A stretch of DNA of 64,000 bases from an uncultured Bacteroidales bacterium (lineage in GTDB: Bacteria > Bacteroidota > Bacteroidia > Bacteroidales > UBA932). The notes beneath the pieces were generated by a model that was given only the letters and a program-made list of their open reading frames with translations, made no database searches and was not told the origin of the DNA. The stretch's first letter is position 1, and every line of letters begins with the position of its first letter. The stretch covers positions 1 to 64,000 of the forward strand of contig CASGDV010000123.1 in the NCBI GenBank assembly GCA_949300335.1, in the 5' to 3' direction. Shown piece after piece: positions 16,952-27,182 of this stretch. The position numbers and the translations under genes were made by a program.

Positions 16952-19123
16952 CTAGAAAAACAACAACTCACGATATTTTGGAAGCGGCCACATTTCATCA
17001 TCGACAATCATTTCAAGATTGTCGGCACTGTCCCTGACCTTGTCCATCATATCCTTGACCTCATGCGAGTATAATTTTGCCCTTTCAGCTATATTCTCCA
17101 CTCTGTTGGCCTTCTTTCTGGCCTCGACCAGCGCTTCCACGTCAAGGGAAATCCGGTTTATATAATTCGAAATCTTTTTCAGGGTTGCAAATTCAGATGA
17201 ACACATTTCCTTATATTCTTCACCGAATATATCCTTTACTCCACGGACATTTTCAATCAGAATGTTCTGATATCTCACGGCAGCAGGAATAACATGATTC
17301 AGACATATGTCACCGATTACCCTGGCTTCTATCTGAAGTTTTTTGACGTAAGTCTCATTAAGTATCTCGAATCTTGCCTCCACCTCATTTGGAGCCAGTA
17401 CTCCGAGGTTGGCGAACAGCCTTACAGTCTGCGGTTCATGATATACTTCATATGCCTCAGGAACGTTTTTCACAGCTCTGAGTCCCCTTCTTTCAGATTC
17501 GATTTCCCACTCCTTGCTGTAACCGTTACCTTCAAACATTATGTTTCTGGACTCCTTCACGAATCTCCGTACTACTGCCATGACCGCATTGGACCTCTCC
17601 TCGCCGGCGGATTCCAGTTTGTCTACTTCCATTCTGAACTCGTTAAGGCTCTCGGCCACAGCGGAATTCAGCACATATACTGCCGAAGCGACATTCATGG
17701 AAGATCCCACAGCCCTGAACTCGAACCTGTTGCCGGTAAAAGCGAAGGGCGACGTCCTGTTCCTGTCGGTATTGTCCGGGAATATTTCCGGAATCGAATT
17801 CACTATCTTGATAGACTCCAGGTCATTTACGGACTTGACATCCTTCATATTCTCTATCGCCTGGAATACGTTGTACAACGTCGAGCCTGAAAATATAGAC
17901 ATTACGGCAGGAGGAGCTTCATGTCCGCCGAGACGGTATGAATTTCCAAGAGTGGCTATGGATGTCATCAGAAGATAATGATGCTTGTATACAGCCCTTA
18001 CTACGGAAGCATAAAACGAGAGAAACTGCAGGTTTTTGTCCGGAGTCTTGCCCGGAGAAAGAAGATTCACGTTGGTATCTGTTACAATGGACCAGTTGCA
18101 ATGCTTTCCCGAACCGTTCACTCCGTCAAAAGGCTTTTCATGGAAAACAACTTTCAGATGATGTTTCTCCGACACTTTCTGCATCAGAATCATGAGCATC
18201 ATGTTCTGGTCGATAGCCTTGGTTGCCTCACAGAATACGGGAGCGCATTCGAACTGATTGGGAGCCACCTCGTTATGTCTGGTCTGGAGCCATATTCCAA
18301 GTTTGTATGCTTCTGTCTCGAAATCTTTCATGAACGCACTGACTCGGCTCGGAATAGCCCCGAAATAATGGTCTTCAAGCTGCTGGTCCTTTGCGGCAGT
18401 ATGGCCGATTACGGTTCTTCCGCACAACGTAAGATCCGGTCTTGCATTGTAAAGGGCCTCGTCTACAAGAAAATATTCCTGCTCGAGTCCCAGATTCACG
18501 CTCACCGACTTGACGGAATCGTCAAACAGTCTCGCTACGGAAACCGCAGCATCGTTAAGGGCCTGCATCGACTTCAGGTTGGGGACCTTGGTATCAAGTG
18601 CCTCACCGGTATATGAAACAAAGACAGACGGTATGCAAAGGGTTCCGTCAAGGATGAATACCGGAGAAGACGGATCCCATGCAGAATACCCTCTCGCTTC
18701 AAAAGTATTCCTCAATCCGCCGTTAGGGAAGCTGGATGCATCAGGCTCCTGCTGAACCAGTGCGCTTCCATTGAATTTCTCGAATGCCTTTCCGTCCTTT
18801 ATCGATATGAATGCTTCATGTTTCTCGGCAGTAGAATCCGTAAGCGGCTGAAAAAGGTGCGTATAATGTGTGGCTCCTTTTTCTATTGCCCAGGCCTTCA
18901 TTCCGGAGGCGATTTCATTGGCAACGCTTCTGTCAAGCTTTTCACCATATTTCACCGAAGCTTTGACAGCATCATAAGCCTGCTGCGAAACATATCCCCT
19001 CAGCTTGTCCAGATCCAGAACGTTTTCCCCGAAATATTTTGATACCGGACCTTCTTCCACATAATAACGTTTCGTCTGATGAGTAGCTGCTTCATTCAAA
19101 GCCCTTTGTCTGAACATCGCCAT
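16952..19123 (-). CDS. glnN: Glutamine synthetase type III
   Basis: Large dodecameric GSIII that makes glutamine from glutamate, ammonia and ATP, the main ammonia-assimilating glutamine synthetase of Bacteroidales. Hallmarks include THLFQPLTDSTAEKHEAF near the N-terminus, NLGLEQEYFLVD (metal-binding Glu), LQTRHNEVAPNQFECAP, FHEKPFDGVNGSGKHCNWS and the FTGNRFEFRAVGSS loop. From ATG 19123 it is 723 residues, the family norm. The longer frame start (19180) is rejected because the -7 box TACCTTTG lies at 19156-19149, inside that extension. First gene of a four-gene unit. Confidence 0.96.
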   Translation of the reverse strand: MAMFRQRALNEAATHQTKRYYVEEGPVSKYFGENVLDLDKLRGYVSQQAYDAVKASVKYGEKLDRSVANEIASGMKAWAIEKGATHYTHLFQPLTDSTAEKHEAFISIKDGKAFEKFNGSALVQQEPDASSFPNGGLRNTFEARGYSAWDPSSPVFILDGTLCIPSVFVSYTGEALDTKVPNLKSMQALNDAAVSVARLFDDSVKSVSVNLGLEQEYFLVDEALYNARPDLTLCGRTVIGHTAAKDQQLEDHYFGAIPSRVSAFMKDFETEAYKLGIWLQTRHNEVAPNQFECAPVFCEATKAIDQNMMLMILMQKVSEKHHLKVVFHEKPFDGVNGSGKHCNWSIVTDTNVNLLSPGKTPDKNLQFLSFYASVVRAVYKHHYLLMTSIATLGNSYRLGGHEAPPAVMSIFSGSTLYNVFQAIENMKDVKSVNDLESIKIVNSIPEIFPDNTDRNRTSPFAFTGNRFEFRAVGSSMNVASAVYVLNSAVAESLNEFRMEVDKLESAGEERSNAVMAVVRRFVKESRNIMFEGNGYSKEWEIESERRGLRAVKNVPEAYEVYHEPQTVRLFANLGVLAPNEVEARFEILNETYVKKLQIEARVIGDICLNHVIPAAVRYQNILIENVRGVKDIFGEEYKEMCSSEFATLKKISNYINRISLDVEALVEARKKANRVENIAERAKLYSHEVKDMMDKVRDSADNLEMIVDDEMWPLPKYRELLFF

Positions 19124-19148
19124 AATAATATTTTTTACTGAACGACCG

Positions 19149-19176
19149 CAAAGGTAAAAAATAATCGCTATCTTTG
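19149..19176. promoter_or_regulatory. Back-to-back -7 boxes for glnN and the aminotransferase
   Basis: Minus TACCTTTG at 19156-19149 points to glnN; plus TATCTTTG at 19169-19176 points to the aminotransferase. The boxes are only 12 bases apart, so polymerase bound at one should hinder the other. Confidence 0.55.
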
Positions 19177-19216
19177 CCATATTGTATGTAAAAAGTAGAA
19201 CACAAAATCAATCGAC

Positions 19217-20419
19217 ATGGCAAAAATTTCCACTAAAGCAGAGCTTATGCCGGCATCGGCCATCAGAAAACTTGTTCCCCTTGCTGATGCTGCGAAAAAA
19301 AACGGAGTGAAGGTATATCACCTCAACATAGGCCAACCGGATATAAAATCCCCGCGTTGCGCCCTTGAAGCCGTAAAGAGCAACAATCTTGTAAACGTAT
19401 CCTATTCCAACTCTGCTGGTCTGATAGAATTGAGAGAAGGCCTTGTCAACAAATATTATAAAAATATAGGAATCAACATAGAAGTTCCTGAACTGATAGT
19501 GACTATTGCCGGAAGCGAAAGTGTGAACCTCTCTCTGGAAATTACATGCAACCCGGGAGACGAGGTTCTTGTTCTTGAACCTTTCTATACCAATTACAAT
19601 ACATTCGCTTTCATGAACGGGCTTACTCTGAAAGCGATTCCGACAGATATCCGCAACGGATTCCAGGTACCTCCGATAGAAGAATTCGAGAAAGCCATAA
19701 CCGACAAGACCAAGGCCATCCTCGTCTGCAATCCGGGAAATCCTACCGGTACGCTTTATTCGAAGGAAAGCATGCTCGCCCTCGGAGACATTGCCAGAAA
19801 ACATGATCTGTTCCTGATTTCAGATGAAGTCTACAGGGAATTCTGCTATACTGACGAACCGCATTTCTCGGCAATGCATATTCCGGACCTCGAGCAGAAC
19901 GTCATACTGGTCGACTCCGTATCGAAAAGATACAACCTCTGCGGTGCAAGGATAGGATGTATCGTATCTCATAACAAGGAAGTCATGGCAGCCGCCATGA
20001 AGTTCGCTCAGGCGCGTCTCTGCCCTCCTGTCCTCGGACAGATTGCAGCAATAGGAGCTCTCGACACTCCTCAGGAATATTTCGATGCCGTCCGTGAAGA
20101 GTATATCAAACGGAGGAACTACATGATCGAAGGACTGAACAAGATTCCGGGAGTATTCACACCGCTTCCGATGGGAGCATTCTATACGATTGCCGAACTT
20201 CCGGTAGACAATACCGAAAACTTTGCAAGATGGATGCTGGAAAGTTTCAGAATCGACAACGAAACAACCATGGTAACTCCGGCGGCATCATTCTACAAGA
20301 CTCCTGGAAAAGGTCTGAACCATGCACGTATAGCATATGTTCTCGAGATTCCGGAGATGGAAAAGGCAATCAGGATACTGGCGGAGGGACTTGCCCAATA
20401 TCCGGGACGGACAATTTAG
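19217..20419 (+). CDS. Class I/II PLP aminotransferase (aspartate-aminotransferase type)
   Basis: Fold-type I PLP enzyme of 400 residues that moves amino groups between amino and keto acids; aspartate/2-oxoglutarate is the likely but unproven pair. Clear motifs: LNIGQPDIKSP (34-46), the CNPGNPTGTLYS loop (171-182), Asp203 and Tyr206 in ISDEVYREF, and the Schiff-base Lys237 in DSVSKRYNLCGARIG. It is transcribed divergently from glnN with overlapping promoter space, which fits nitrogen metabolism. Ends 13 bases before the convergent phosphoesterase gene. Confidence 0.9.
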   Translation: MAKISTKAELMPASAIRKLVPLADAAKKNGVKVYHLNIGQPDIKSPRCALEAVKSNNLVNVSYSNSAGLIELREGLVNKYYKNIGINIEVPELIVTIAGSESVNLSLEITCNPGDEVLVLEPFYTNYNTFAFMNGLTLKAIPTDIRNGFQVPPIEEFEKAITDKTKAILVCNPGNPTGTLYSKESMLALGDIARKHDLFLISDEVYREFCYTDEPHFSAMHIPDLEQNVILVDSVSKRYNLCGARIGCIVSHNKEVMAAAMKFAQARLCPPVLGQIAAIGALDTPQEYFDAVREEYIKRRNYMIEGLNKIPGVFTPLPMGAFYTIAELPVDNTENFARWMLESFRIDNETTMVTPAASFYKTPGKGLNHARIAYVLEIPEMEKAIRILAEGLAQYPGRTI

Positions 20420-20432
20420 AACCGTTTCCGGC

Positions 20433-21467
20433 TCATTGTCCTCCTTCCGGACATTCCCGCTTCAGAATTATGACAGTCAATTCCGGCCTCGCACCAACGC
20501 GGGCCGGAATTAATGTTTCTCCCAAACCTATATTCACATAGAGATACTGGACAGATCTTTTTTCAACTCCAGTCATGCTGATTGTTTCCATAGCATTTTC
20601 ATACCTGTACAACCCCCTATATTCATCGAAAATGAAACTGCTTGGTGACAGGCCGAACAAAGACAGCTGCATCGCATGCGTATGTCCAGACAAAGTAAGC
20701 CCTATATCAGTACACCCGGCTACGGACTGCCTCCAGAAAGACGGGTCATGTGACAGCAGAATCCGGAATCGTCCTCCGGCACCTTCCATAGCTTCCGGAA
20801 GATTTCCATAGGAAGGGAAATAAGGACTTGCCGAAATATTTTCAACTCCGATTATGCTGATTTTTTCATCTTTACCGTCAACTGAAATCCGTGTTATGTC
20901 GGCATGGGAATTTTCAAGCAGGTTCCACCCCAACTTTTCATGAATCTCCCTTACCTGGCGGACTGCCGATTCACGCAATGTTTCATCATCCCATTTGCGG
21001 TAAATGCAGTAATCATGATTGCCCATTACCGAAAAAATCCCGTCCGGGGCCCTCAGGCCATTGAGAATATCCATGAACGGGACCGCTTCGGAAGGATGCG
21101 ATGTGACCAGATCTCCGGTAAACGCAATCATATCCGGATCCAGCCCGTTGATCTTGGAGACAGCCTCCGACAATGATTTGCTCCGGCCGGCATATGAATC
21201 CAGATGCAAATCGGAAATCTGCACTATCCTGTATCCGTCGAAGGACGGCGGAATATTTTCCGAAAATATACATATTTCATTCACATCAAGCTGATTCCTT
21301 TCGAAATATCCGTATAAAAATATTGCCGGAGGAAGGAGCAAAAGCCACAGACAGCGCAAGAATGTTTTTCGGAAACCGAAGCCCGAAACCCAGGAAACGG
21401 CAGCCAGAAGCAGTACAAGCAACAGTACGGAAATAAAGACCGACAAAATGAATAATGCCGCAAGCAT
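20433..21467 (-). CDS. Membrane-anchored metallophosphoesterase
   Basis: Calcineurin-like phosphoesterase (YkuE/LpxG type). From the ATG at 21467 the 344-residue protein begins with two hydrophobic helices (about 1-55) and then the full metal-site series: ISDLHLDSYAG, FTGDLVTSHP, MGNHDYC, LLSHDPSFW and LSGHTHAMQ. Homologues cleave phospholipid or nucleotide-lipid phosphoesters at the membrane; the substrate here is unknown. The 21620 start would run through the lpd end; the chosen ATG lies 11 bases after the lpd stop. Last gene of the glycine cleavage unit, probably by position only. Confidence 0.85.
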   Translation of the reverse strand: MLAALFILSVFISVLLLVLLLAAVSWVSGFGFRKTFLRCLWLLLLPPAIFLYGYFERNQLDVNEICIFSENIPPSFDGYRIVQISDLHLDSYAGRSKSLSEAVSKINGLDPDMIAFTGDLVTSHPSEAVPFMDILNGLRAPDGIFSVMGNHDYCIYRKWDDETLRESAVRQVREIHEKLGWNLLENSHADITRISVDGKDEKISIIGVENISASPYFPSYGNLPEAMEGAGGRFRILLSHDPSFWRQSVAGCTDIGLTLSGHTHAMQLSLFGLSPSSFIFDEYRGLYRYENAMETISMTGVEKRSVQYLYVNIGLGETLIPARVGARPELTVIILKRECPEGGQ

Positions 21468-21478
21468 GACAGGAATCC

Positions 21479-22855
21479 CTAAAAAACATTCATTACTACT
21501 TCCGAGAGAGTCGGATGTGCATGTATTACGCTTCTGAGCTTTCCAAGAGTCATACCGAAAGTCATCATGACACAGATTTCCTGGACAAGATCCGAGGCAT
21601 GAAGCCCAATGATATGGCATCCTAAAATCACGGAATCGGCTTCGTTTCCGGAATCCGGCAGACGGACTATAAGTTTGCAGAAACCTTCAGTCTCACCCAT
21701 AGCCGCCGCCTTGCCGTTAGCCCTGAAAAATGACTTAAGGACCTTGAACGGAATTTCCTGCTGCCGGCACTGTTCCTCGGTCATGCCGACCGATGCAATT
21801 TCGGGACAGGTGAACACGGCTGCCGGCATCACCGAAAGGTTTATCCCGTCATGAACTCCGAGAATATGGTACAGTGCCTTCTTTCCCTGGAAAGTGGCGG
21901 CATGAGCCAGCATTGACTTTCCCGTAACATCCCCGATTGCATAAATATTCGGCACAGAAGTACGCATGTTCGCATCGGTCTTTATCCCTTTCGAATCATA
22001 CAGGATTCCGCATGCCTCAAGGTTCAGCGACTCCACATTAGGTTTTCTTCCTGCTGCCAGCAACACCGTATCGGCATCTGTGGAAAATGTATTTCCTTTT
22101 TCCTCATATTTAACGGACAGAATCCCGTCATCTTTCCGGACAATGCCGGTTACAGATGACGATATCTTGATTTCCAGACCGTTTCTTGTCAGAGTCTGGC
22201 GAAGACGCTTTGCAATTTCCCGGTCGAAATTCGAAAGGATTTCCTTGCAGTATTCAAGCACGCATACCTTGCTTCCGAATGTATTGAAAACGGACGCAAG
22301 CTCCATTCCTATAACCCCGCCTCCTATGACGCACAATCTTCCCGGGAGGACATCCGCATCCAATATTCCTGAAGATGTGACAACGCCCGGCAGTTCCGTT
22401 CCCGGAATATCCGGAACCGAAGCAACGGAACCTGTTGCAACAATCACATGAGTTCCGGAATGATTTTCCACTGTCCCGTCAGCTTTTTCCACCCTTACGG
22501 TATGTTCATCAATGAATGAAGCCTTTCCGTGCACAAGCCTGACATTACGGTTCTCAAGCAGTTTCCCGACGTTGTTTCTCAAAGAAGCAACGACTTCATC
22601 CTTCCGTCTGCGCACCGCTCCGAAATCGAATTTATATTCAAGTCCGGTTATTCCGAACGATTCCGCATTATGCAAATCGCGGACGTATTCAGCGTTGCGG
22701 CAAAAAGACTTTGTAGGAATACATCCCGCATTCAGGCACGTGCCTCCCAAATCGCCGGATTCTATCAATATGACCTCTATTCCGCGGGAAGCCGCATCAA
22801 GTGCCGTTTCATATCCTCCGGGACCGGCTCCAATAACAATCAGTTTCAAGTTCAT
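21479..22855 (-). CDS. lpd: Dihydrolipoyl dehydrogenase (L protein)
   Basis: FAD/NAD flavoprotein that reoxidises dihydrolipoamide on the H protein. The N-terminal FAD motif IGAGPGGYETA, the redox pair Cys40/Cys45 in GGTCLNAGCIPTK, a central NAD-binding IGGGVIGMELA and the C-terminal His-Glu pair HAHPTLSEV are all intact in 458 residues. It overlaps gcvPB by 4 bases (ATGA) and so is dedicated to, or at least co-made with, the glycine cleavage system. Confidence 0.96.
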   Translation of the reverse strand: MNLKLIVIGAGPGGYETALDAASRGIEVILIESGDLGGTCLNAGCIPTKSFCRNAEYVRDLHNAESFGITGLEYKFDFGAVRRRKDEVVASLRNNVGKLLENRNVRLVHGKASFIDEHTVRVEKADGTVENHSGTHVIVATGSVASVPDIPGTELPGVVTSSGILDADVLPGRLCVIGGGVIGMELASVFNTFGSKVCVLEYCKEILSNFDREIAKRLRQTLTRNGLEIKISSSVTGIVRKDDGILSVKYEEKGNTFSTDADTVLLAAGRKPNVESLNLEACGILYDSKGIKTDANMRTSVPNIYAIGDVTGKSMLAHAATFQGKKALYHILGVHDGINLSVMPAAVFTCPEIASVGMTEEQCRQQEIPFKVLKSFFRANGKAAAMGETEGFCKLIVRLPDSGNEADSVILGCHIIGLHASDLVQEICVMMTFGMTLGKLRSVIHAHPTLSEVVMNVF

Positions 22856-24321
22856 TTCAAATCTCCGTATTTCAGTTTAGGATTTCTCGCTGCAGCAGTT
22901 TCGTCTATTCTTCTTACCGGAGTGTCATGCGGTGCCGTACGAAGGATATCCGGATTATCCTTTGCTTCCGCAGCGATAAGTTTCATTACAGTGACAAAAG
23001 AATCCAAAGTGTCTTTCGACTCCGTTTCCGTAGGTTCTATCATTATTGACTGATGGAACAACAGGGGGAAATAGACAGTAGGAGCATGAAAGCCATAATC
23101 CAGCAACCTTTTGGCCACATCCAATGTCGTAATACCGGAATTCTTGTCGGAAAGACCGTCAAAAACGAACTCGTGTTTGCATACGCTTTCTATTGGAAGC
23201 GAGAATTCCTTCTTCAGAGACTCCTTCAGATAATTAGCAGCCAGCACAGCAAGCGGTCCGACCATTCTCACGTTTTCCCTGCCCAGCATCAGTATATATG
23301 CATAAGCTTTCACCAGCACTCCGAAATTGCCGGCGAATCCGGAAATCCGGCCCGCCGTCAGAGAATCCTTCCCGTGCATATCCTCCTTCATAGACAAGCT
23401 GCCGTATTCCAGTCTGCATAATTTAGGTTCAGGCAGGTAATCGGCCAGACGCCCCGACACTCCGACAGGACCTGCTCCCGGGCCGCCGCCTCCATGAGGA
23501 GCCGAAAATGTCTTGTGTAGATTGAGATGCAGGACATCGAAGCCCATGTCTCCCGGTCTGACAACCCCGAGAAGAGCATTCATATTGGCTCCGTCATAGT
23601 ACAGAAGTCCCCCGCACCCGTGTACGAGAGATGCAATCTCCGCTATGTTCTTTTCAAAAAGTCCGAGTGTATTCGGATTCGTCATCATGATACCTGCTAC
23701 AGTGTCATCAAGCAGCGGTTTCAAACTGTCGATATCAATGGTTCCGTCTTCCGCGGATTTCACTTGCACAACTTCAAGGCCGCATACCGCGGCACTGGCA
23801 GGATTTGTCCCGTGGGCACTGTCCGGAACGATTATCTTCGTCCTTCCGGAATCCCCTCTCTTCATATGATACTGCCTGATTATCATCAGCCCAGTCAACT
23901 CACCGTGTGCTCCTGCAAAAGGATTCAGTGTAAAAGCCGACATTCCCGTCAGTTCGCACAACGCGTGCTCCAGGTCTTCATACAAGCCGAGCACGCCCTG
24001 AACTGTCTTAGCAGGCTGCAGCGGATGAATGCCGGAAAATCTGCCGGAAGATGCTATCTCCTCATTAATCTTAGGATTATATTTCATTGTGCAGCTTCCG
24101 AGAGGATAAAAACCTGTATCGACACCGAAATTCATGTTCGAGAGATTGGTATAATGGCGGACAACCTCGGGTTCACTGACCTGGGGAAGTTCCGGCATGG
24201 TCTGCCTTTTCAAATTTCCGGGAATATCATCCACTGTATCCTTCCATGTCATGGATGGCAGTGCATATCCTTTCTTGCCCTCTGAAGAAAGCTCGAAAAT
24301 CAGTTTATCGTAATACTTCAT
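22852..24321 (-). CDS. gcvPB: Glycine dehydrogenase (decarboxylating) subunit 2
   Basis: Catalytic PLP half of the two-subunit P protein, which decarboxylates glycine and loads aminomethyl onto lipoyl-H. The PLP lysine is in LNLHKTFSAPHGGGGPG; GSCTMKYNPKINE and NPFAGAHGELTGLM are further signatures. 489 residues is typical for the split form. It lies 7 bases after gcvPA and overlaps lpd by 4. Confidence 0.96.
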   Translation of the reverse strand: MKYYDKLIFELSSEGKKGYALPSMTWKDTVDDIPGNLKRQTMPELPQVSEPEVVRHYTNLSNMNFGVDTGFYPLGSCTMKYNPKINEEIASSGRFSGIHPLQPAKTVQGVLGLYEDLEHALCELTGMSAFTLNPFAGAHGELTGLMIIRQYHMKRGDSGRTKIIVPDSAHGTNPASAAVCGLEVVQVKSAEDGTIDIDSLKPLLDDTVAGIMMTNPNTLGLFEKNIAEIASLVHGCGGLLYYDGANMNALLGVVRPGDMGFDVLHLNLHKTFSAPHGGGGPGAGPVGVSGRLADYLPEPKLCRLEYGSLSMKEDMHGKDSLTAGRISGFAGNFGVLVKAYAYILMLGRENVRMVGPLAVLAANYLKESLKKEFSLPIESVCKHEFVFDGLSDKNSGITTLDVAKRLLDYGFHAPTVYFPLLFHQSIMIEPTETESKDTLDSFVTVMKLIAAEAKDNPDILRTAPHDTPVRRIDETAAARNPKLKYGDLK

Positions 24322-24328
24322 GACATTT

Positions 24329-25669
24329 TCATTTAATCTCCGTTTTTCCTGCTGAAACGACAGCCCTGACCAGACCGTCGATTTCTTCCTTTGTCCTCTT
24401 TTCAGTCACACAGAAAGACACATATCCTTCTTCCGTTTCACATGCTGCGAAATAACCTTCCGACAGCAGCGCTTCCGACAGGACTGCCGGAGGAATCAGA
24501 GACTCAAGCACGAACTCATTGAGGAAAGGCCTGTCGAAAACATTTCTGAACAACCCTGTTTCAAGCAATTTTGAATAAAGATAGTGAGCTCCGCCGTAAG
24601 AAAGATCATTGACCCGGCGAAGTCCGGACAATCCCATCAGCGAAACATATACAGTGGCTGTCAATGCCATCAGAGACTGGTTGGAACAGATATTGCTCGT
24701 TGCTTTTTCCCTTCTGATATGCTGTTCCCTTGCCTGGAGCGTAAGCACGAAAGCACGCTTCCCGTCCATGTCTTCCGAAGCTCCGACAACCCTGCCGGGC
24801 ATTTTGCGCAAAAGTTCCTTGCTGCATGCAATGAAACCGAGATAAGGTCCTCCGTATCCCAGAGGAATTCCCAGCGACTGCGCTTCACCGCATACTATGT
24901 CGGCACCCCATTCACGGGGAGACTTGATGACGGCAAGTGCCAGAGGATCCGAATAAATAATCATAAATGCCTTCGACTCGTGTACTGCTCCGGAGAAACC
25001 CGACAAATCCTCGATTATACCGAAACGGTTGACTCCCGGAACCAGAACAGCCGCTACATCGCCTTCTGAAAGGGCATTGCGCAAAGCCTCGTATGAAGTA
25101 TTTCCTCCGTCGTGCGGAATATGGACCAGATTTATACCGTGATATCTCGAATATGTTTCCAGGACCTTCCTGACTTCCGGAAGCAATGTATCGGAAACAA
25201 GAACTTTCCTTTTCTTCTTAGAGGCTGACACGGCCATCATGACAGCCTCGGCTGCGGATGTCGCGCCGTCGTACATGGAAGCATTGGCACAATCCATTCC
25301 GGACAGTTCAGCCATATAACTCTGGAACTCGAAAATGTACCTCAGTGTTCCCTGTGAGATTTCAGCCTGATAAGGAGTATAGGCTGTAAGGAATTCAGCC
25401 CTTGAAGTGATATATGGTATGACAGCAGGAATATAATGATCGTAAGCTCCGCAACCGCAGAATACGGTCAGCCGGCGGTTCCTTTCCTCAAGAGAATCGA
25501 AATACCGCCTCACTTCCATTTCCGACATTGCCGAAGGAATGTCGAATTCCTTTCCATATATGAATCCGGCAGGGACATCGGAATAAAGTTCATCAAGGGA
25601 ATCCGCTCCTACGGCATCCAGCATATCGCGGATATCCTTGTCCGTATTGGGAAAATATAGAAAATTCAT
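24329..25669 (-). CDS. gcvPA: Glycine dehydrogenase (decarboxylating) subunit 1
   Basis: N-terminal half of the split P protein, fold-type I like gcvPB but without its own PLP lysine. Motifs: IPAVIPYITSRAEFLTAYTPYQ, then EISQGTLRYIFEFQ and MDCANASMYDGATSAAEA. 446 residues is normal. It starts with a 4-base ATGA overlap with the gcvH stop, so translation is probably coupled. Confidence 0.96.
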   Translation of the reverse strand: MNFLYFPNTDKDIRDMLDAVGADSLDELYSDVPAGFIYGKEFDIPSAMSEMEVRRYFDSLEERNRRLTVFCGCGAYDHYIPAVIPYITSRAEFLTAYTPYQAEISQGTLRYIFEFQSYMAELSGMDCANASMYDGATSAAEAVMMAVSASKKKRKVLVSDTLLPEVRKVLETYSRYHGINLVHIPHDGGNTSYEALRNALSEGDVAAVLVPGVNRFGIIEDLSGFSGAVHESKAFMIIYSDPLALAVIKSPREWGADIVCGEAQSLGIPLGYGGPYLGFIACSKELLRKMPGRVVGASEDMDGKRAFVLTLQAREQHIRREKATSNICSNQSLMALTATVYVSLMGLSGLRRVNDLSYGGAHYLYSKLLETGLFRNVFDRPFLNEFVLESLIPPAVLSEALLSEGYFAACETEEGYVSFCVTEKRTKEEIDGLVRAVVSAGKTEIK

Positions 25670-26055
25670 GATTCCTGCCCTTCTATGAAACCTCTGTAAT
25701 CTTCAGGCCCCATCAATGATTCCAGTTCCGATTCATCAGACATTTCCACCTTGATTATCCAGCTGTCGAAAGGAGCTTCGTTTATCGCCTCGGGAGAATT
25801 CTCGAGAACTGCATTGCATTCAATGACGGTACCGGATACAGGCGAATACAGGTCACTCGCAGCCTTCACGCTCTCTACGGCACCGAATTCGTCTCCTTTT
25901 GCCAGTTCGTCACCGACATCAGGCATGTCCACATAAGAAATATCACCCATTGAATTCTGAGCATAGTCAGTAATACCTATGAAGGCAACGCCGCCTTCTA
26001 CTTTTACCCATTCATGGGACTCACTGTAAAACAGTCCCTCCAAAATCTTTGACAT
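25666..26055 (-). CDS. gcvH: Glycine cleavage system H protein
   Basis: 129-residue lipoyl carrier that shuttles the aminomethyl group between P, T and L proteins. The lipoylation lysine is Lys64 in AVESVKAASD; the SESHEWVKVEGGVAFIGITDYAQ N-terminal hammerhead region is typical. It lies 2 bases after gcvT. The lipoate ligase gene two places upstream is the probable source of its cofactor. Confidence 0.97.
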   Translation of the reverse strand: MSKILEGLFYSESHEWVKVEGGVAFIGITDYAQNSMGDISYVDMPDVGDELAKGDEFGAVESVKAASDLYSPVSGTVIECNAVLENSPEAINEAPFDSWIIKVEMSDESELESLMGPEDYRGFIEGQES

Positions 26056-26057
26056 GA

Positions 26058-27176
26058 TTATTGTTTTTTGTAGTTAGTTTTATAAAATCTTTTCTTGCAG
26101 ACATGGCCGGGGAAAACCTTCTTTCTCACCTGAATGCACAGTTCCGTTCCTTCTGCGGTATATGGTGTCTCAACCAGAGCCATACACAGATTCTTTTCCA
26201 GAGATATGGAATGGTATCCTGTCGTGACCTCGCCTATCACCCTGCCGTCCTTTAAAACCGCACACCCCGCCCTTGGGACGGCAGTCATGCCTTCCAGTTC
26301 CACGCCAACGAGTTTTCTGCTGCATCCGGACTGTTTCCGGGCCAAAAGACTTTCCCGACCTATAAAGATTTCCTTGTCGAACTTCACGAACATGCCGAGA
26401 CCGGCTTCTGCCGGAGATATGGATTCTCCAAGTTCATGGCCGTACAAAGGAAGCCCGGCTTCGAATCTCAGCGTATCCCTGCATCCGAGACCGCAAGGTT
26501 TCACCCCCGCAGATGCAAGTTTTTTCCATAAAGCGCGTATGACCTCCGGAGAAGCGTATAATTCAAAACCATCCTCGCCCGTATATCCTGTCCTGCTGAC
26601 AATGATTTCCTGCCCATCGTATTCCGTCTCGGTAAAAGTATAGAACTGCAGGCCGAGGCAATCCCCGAGTCCCAACAATTCTATATATTTTTCAGAATCA
26701 GGACCCTGTAGAGCTATTTCCCCATAATCATCCGAGGCATCAGTGATTTTCACATCAAAACCGCCGGAATTGGACTTGAGCCACTGAAAATCCTTCTCTG
26801 TATTGGCTGCATTCACCACCAGCAGAAAACGGTTTTCCCCTGAAACCCTGTAAACCAGGAGGTCGTCGACCGTACCTGCATCCGGATATAACATCATACC
26901 ATACAGTATCCTGCCACGGGACATCCGTGTCACATCATTGGTAAAAACAGTATTGACAAATTTTTCAGCATCTGCTCCCTCCACAAAAATCTCTCCCATA
27001 TGCGAGACATCGAACATTCCGGCTGCACTCCTGACAGCCTTGTGTTCCTCGATTATCCCTTCATATTGTATAGGCATCATGAATCCTCCGAAAGGACTCA
27101 TTTTGGCTCCCATCGAAACATGCTCGTCATACAGACAAGTTTTCTTGAATTCTTCCTGTTTCAGTGTCGTTTCCAT
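26058..27176 (-). CDS. gcvT: Aminomethyltransferase (T protein)
   Basis: Tetrahydrofolate-dependent enzyme that releases ammonia from aminomethyl-lipoyl-H and makes 5,10-methylene-THF. Motifs: GGFMMPIQYEGIIEEHKAVR and MFDVSHMGEI near the N-terminus, the ALQGPDSEKY segment, SRTGYTGEDGFELY, and FEAGLPLYGHEL in the folate pocket. 372 residues is normal. It starts 6 bases after lplA. No glycine riboswitch precedes it, since there is no room upstream. Confidence 0.96.
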   Translation of the reverse strand: METTLKQEEFKKTCLYDEHVSMGAKMSPFGGFMMPIQYEGIIEEHKAVRSAAGMFDVSHMGEIFVEGADAEKFVNTVFTNDVTRMSRGRILYGMMLYPDAGTVDDLLVYRVSGENRFLLVVNAANTEKDFQWLKSNSGGFDVKITDASDDYGEIALQGPDSEKYIELLGLGDCLGLQFYTFTETEYDGQEIIVSRTGYTGEDGFELYASPEVIRALWKKLASAGVKPCGLGCRDTLRFEAGLPLYGHELGESISPAEAGLGMFVKFDKEIFIGRESLLARKQSGCSRKLVGVELEGMTAVPRAGCAVLKDGRVIGEVTTGYHSISLEKNLCMALVETPYTAEGTELCIQVRKKVFPGHVCKKRFYKTNYKKQ

Positions 27177-27182
27177 ATTGTG

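Noticed and set aside
16942..17007. Longer N-terminus for the lipoprotein gene
   Set aside because: It would overlap glnN by 56 bases and hide the lipoprotein signal; the ATG at 16941 is better.
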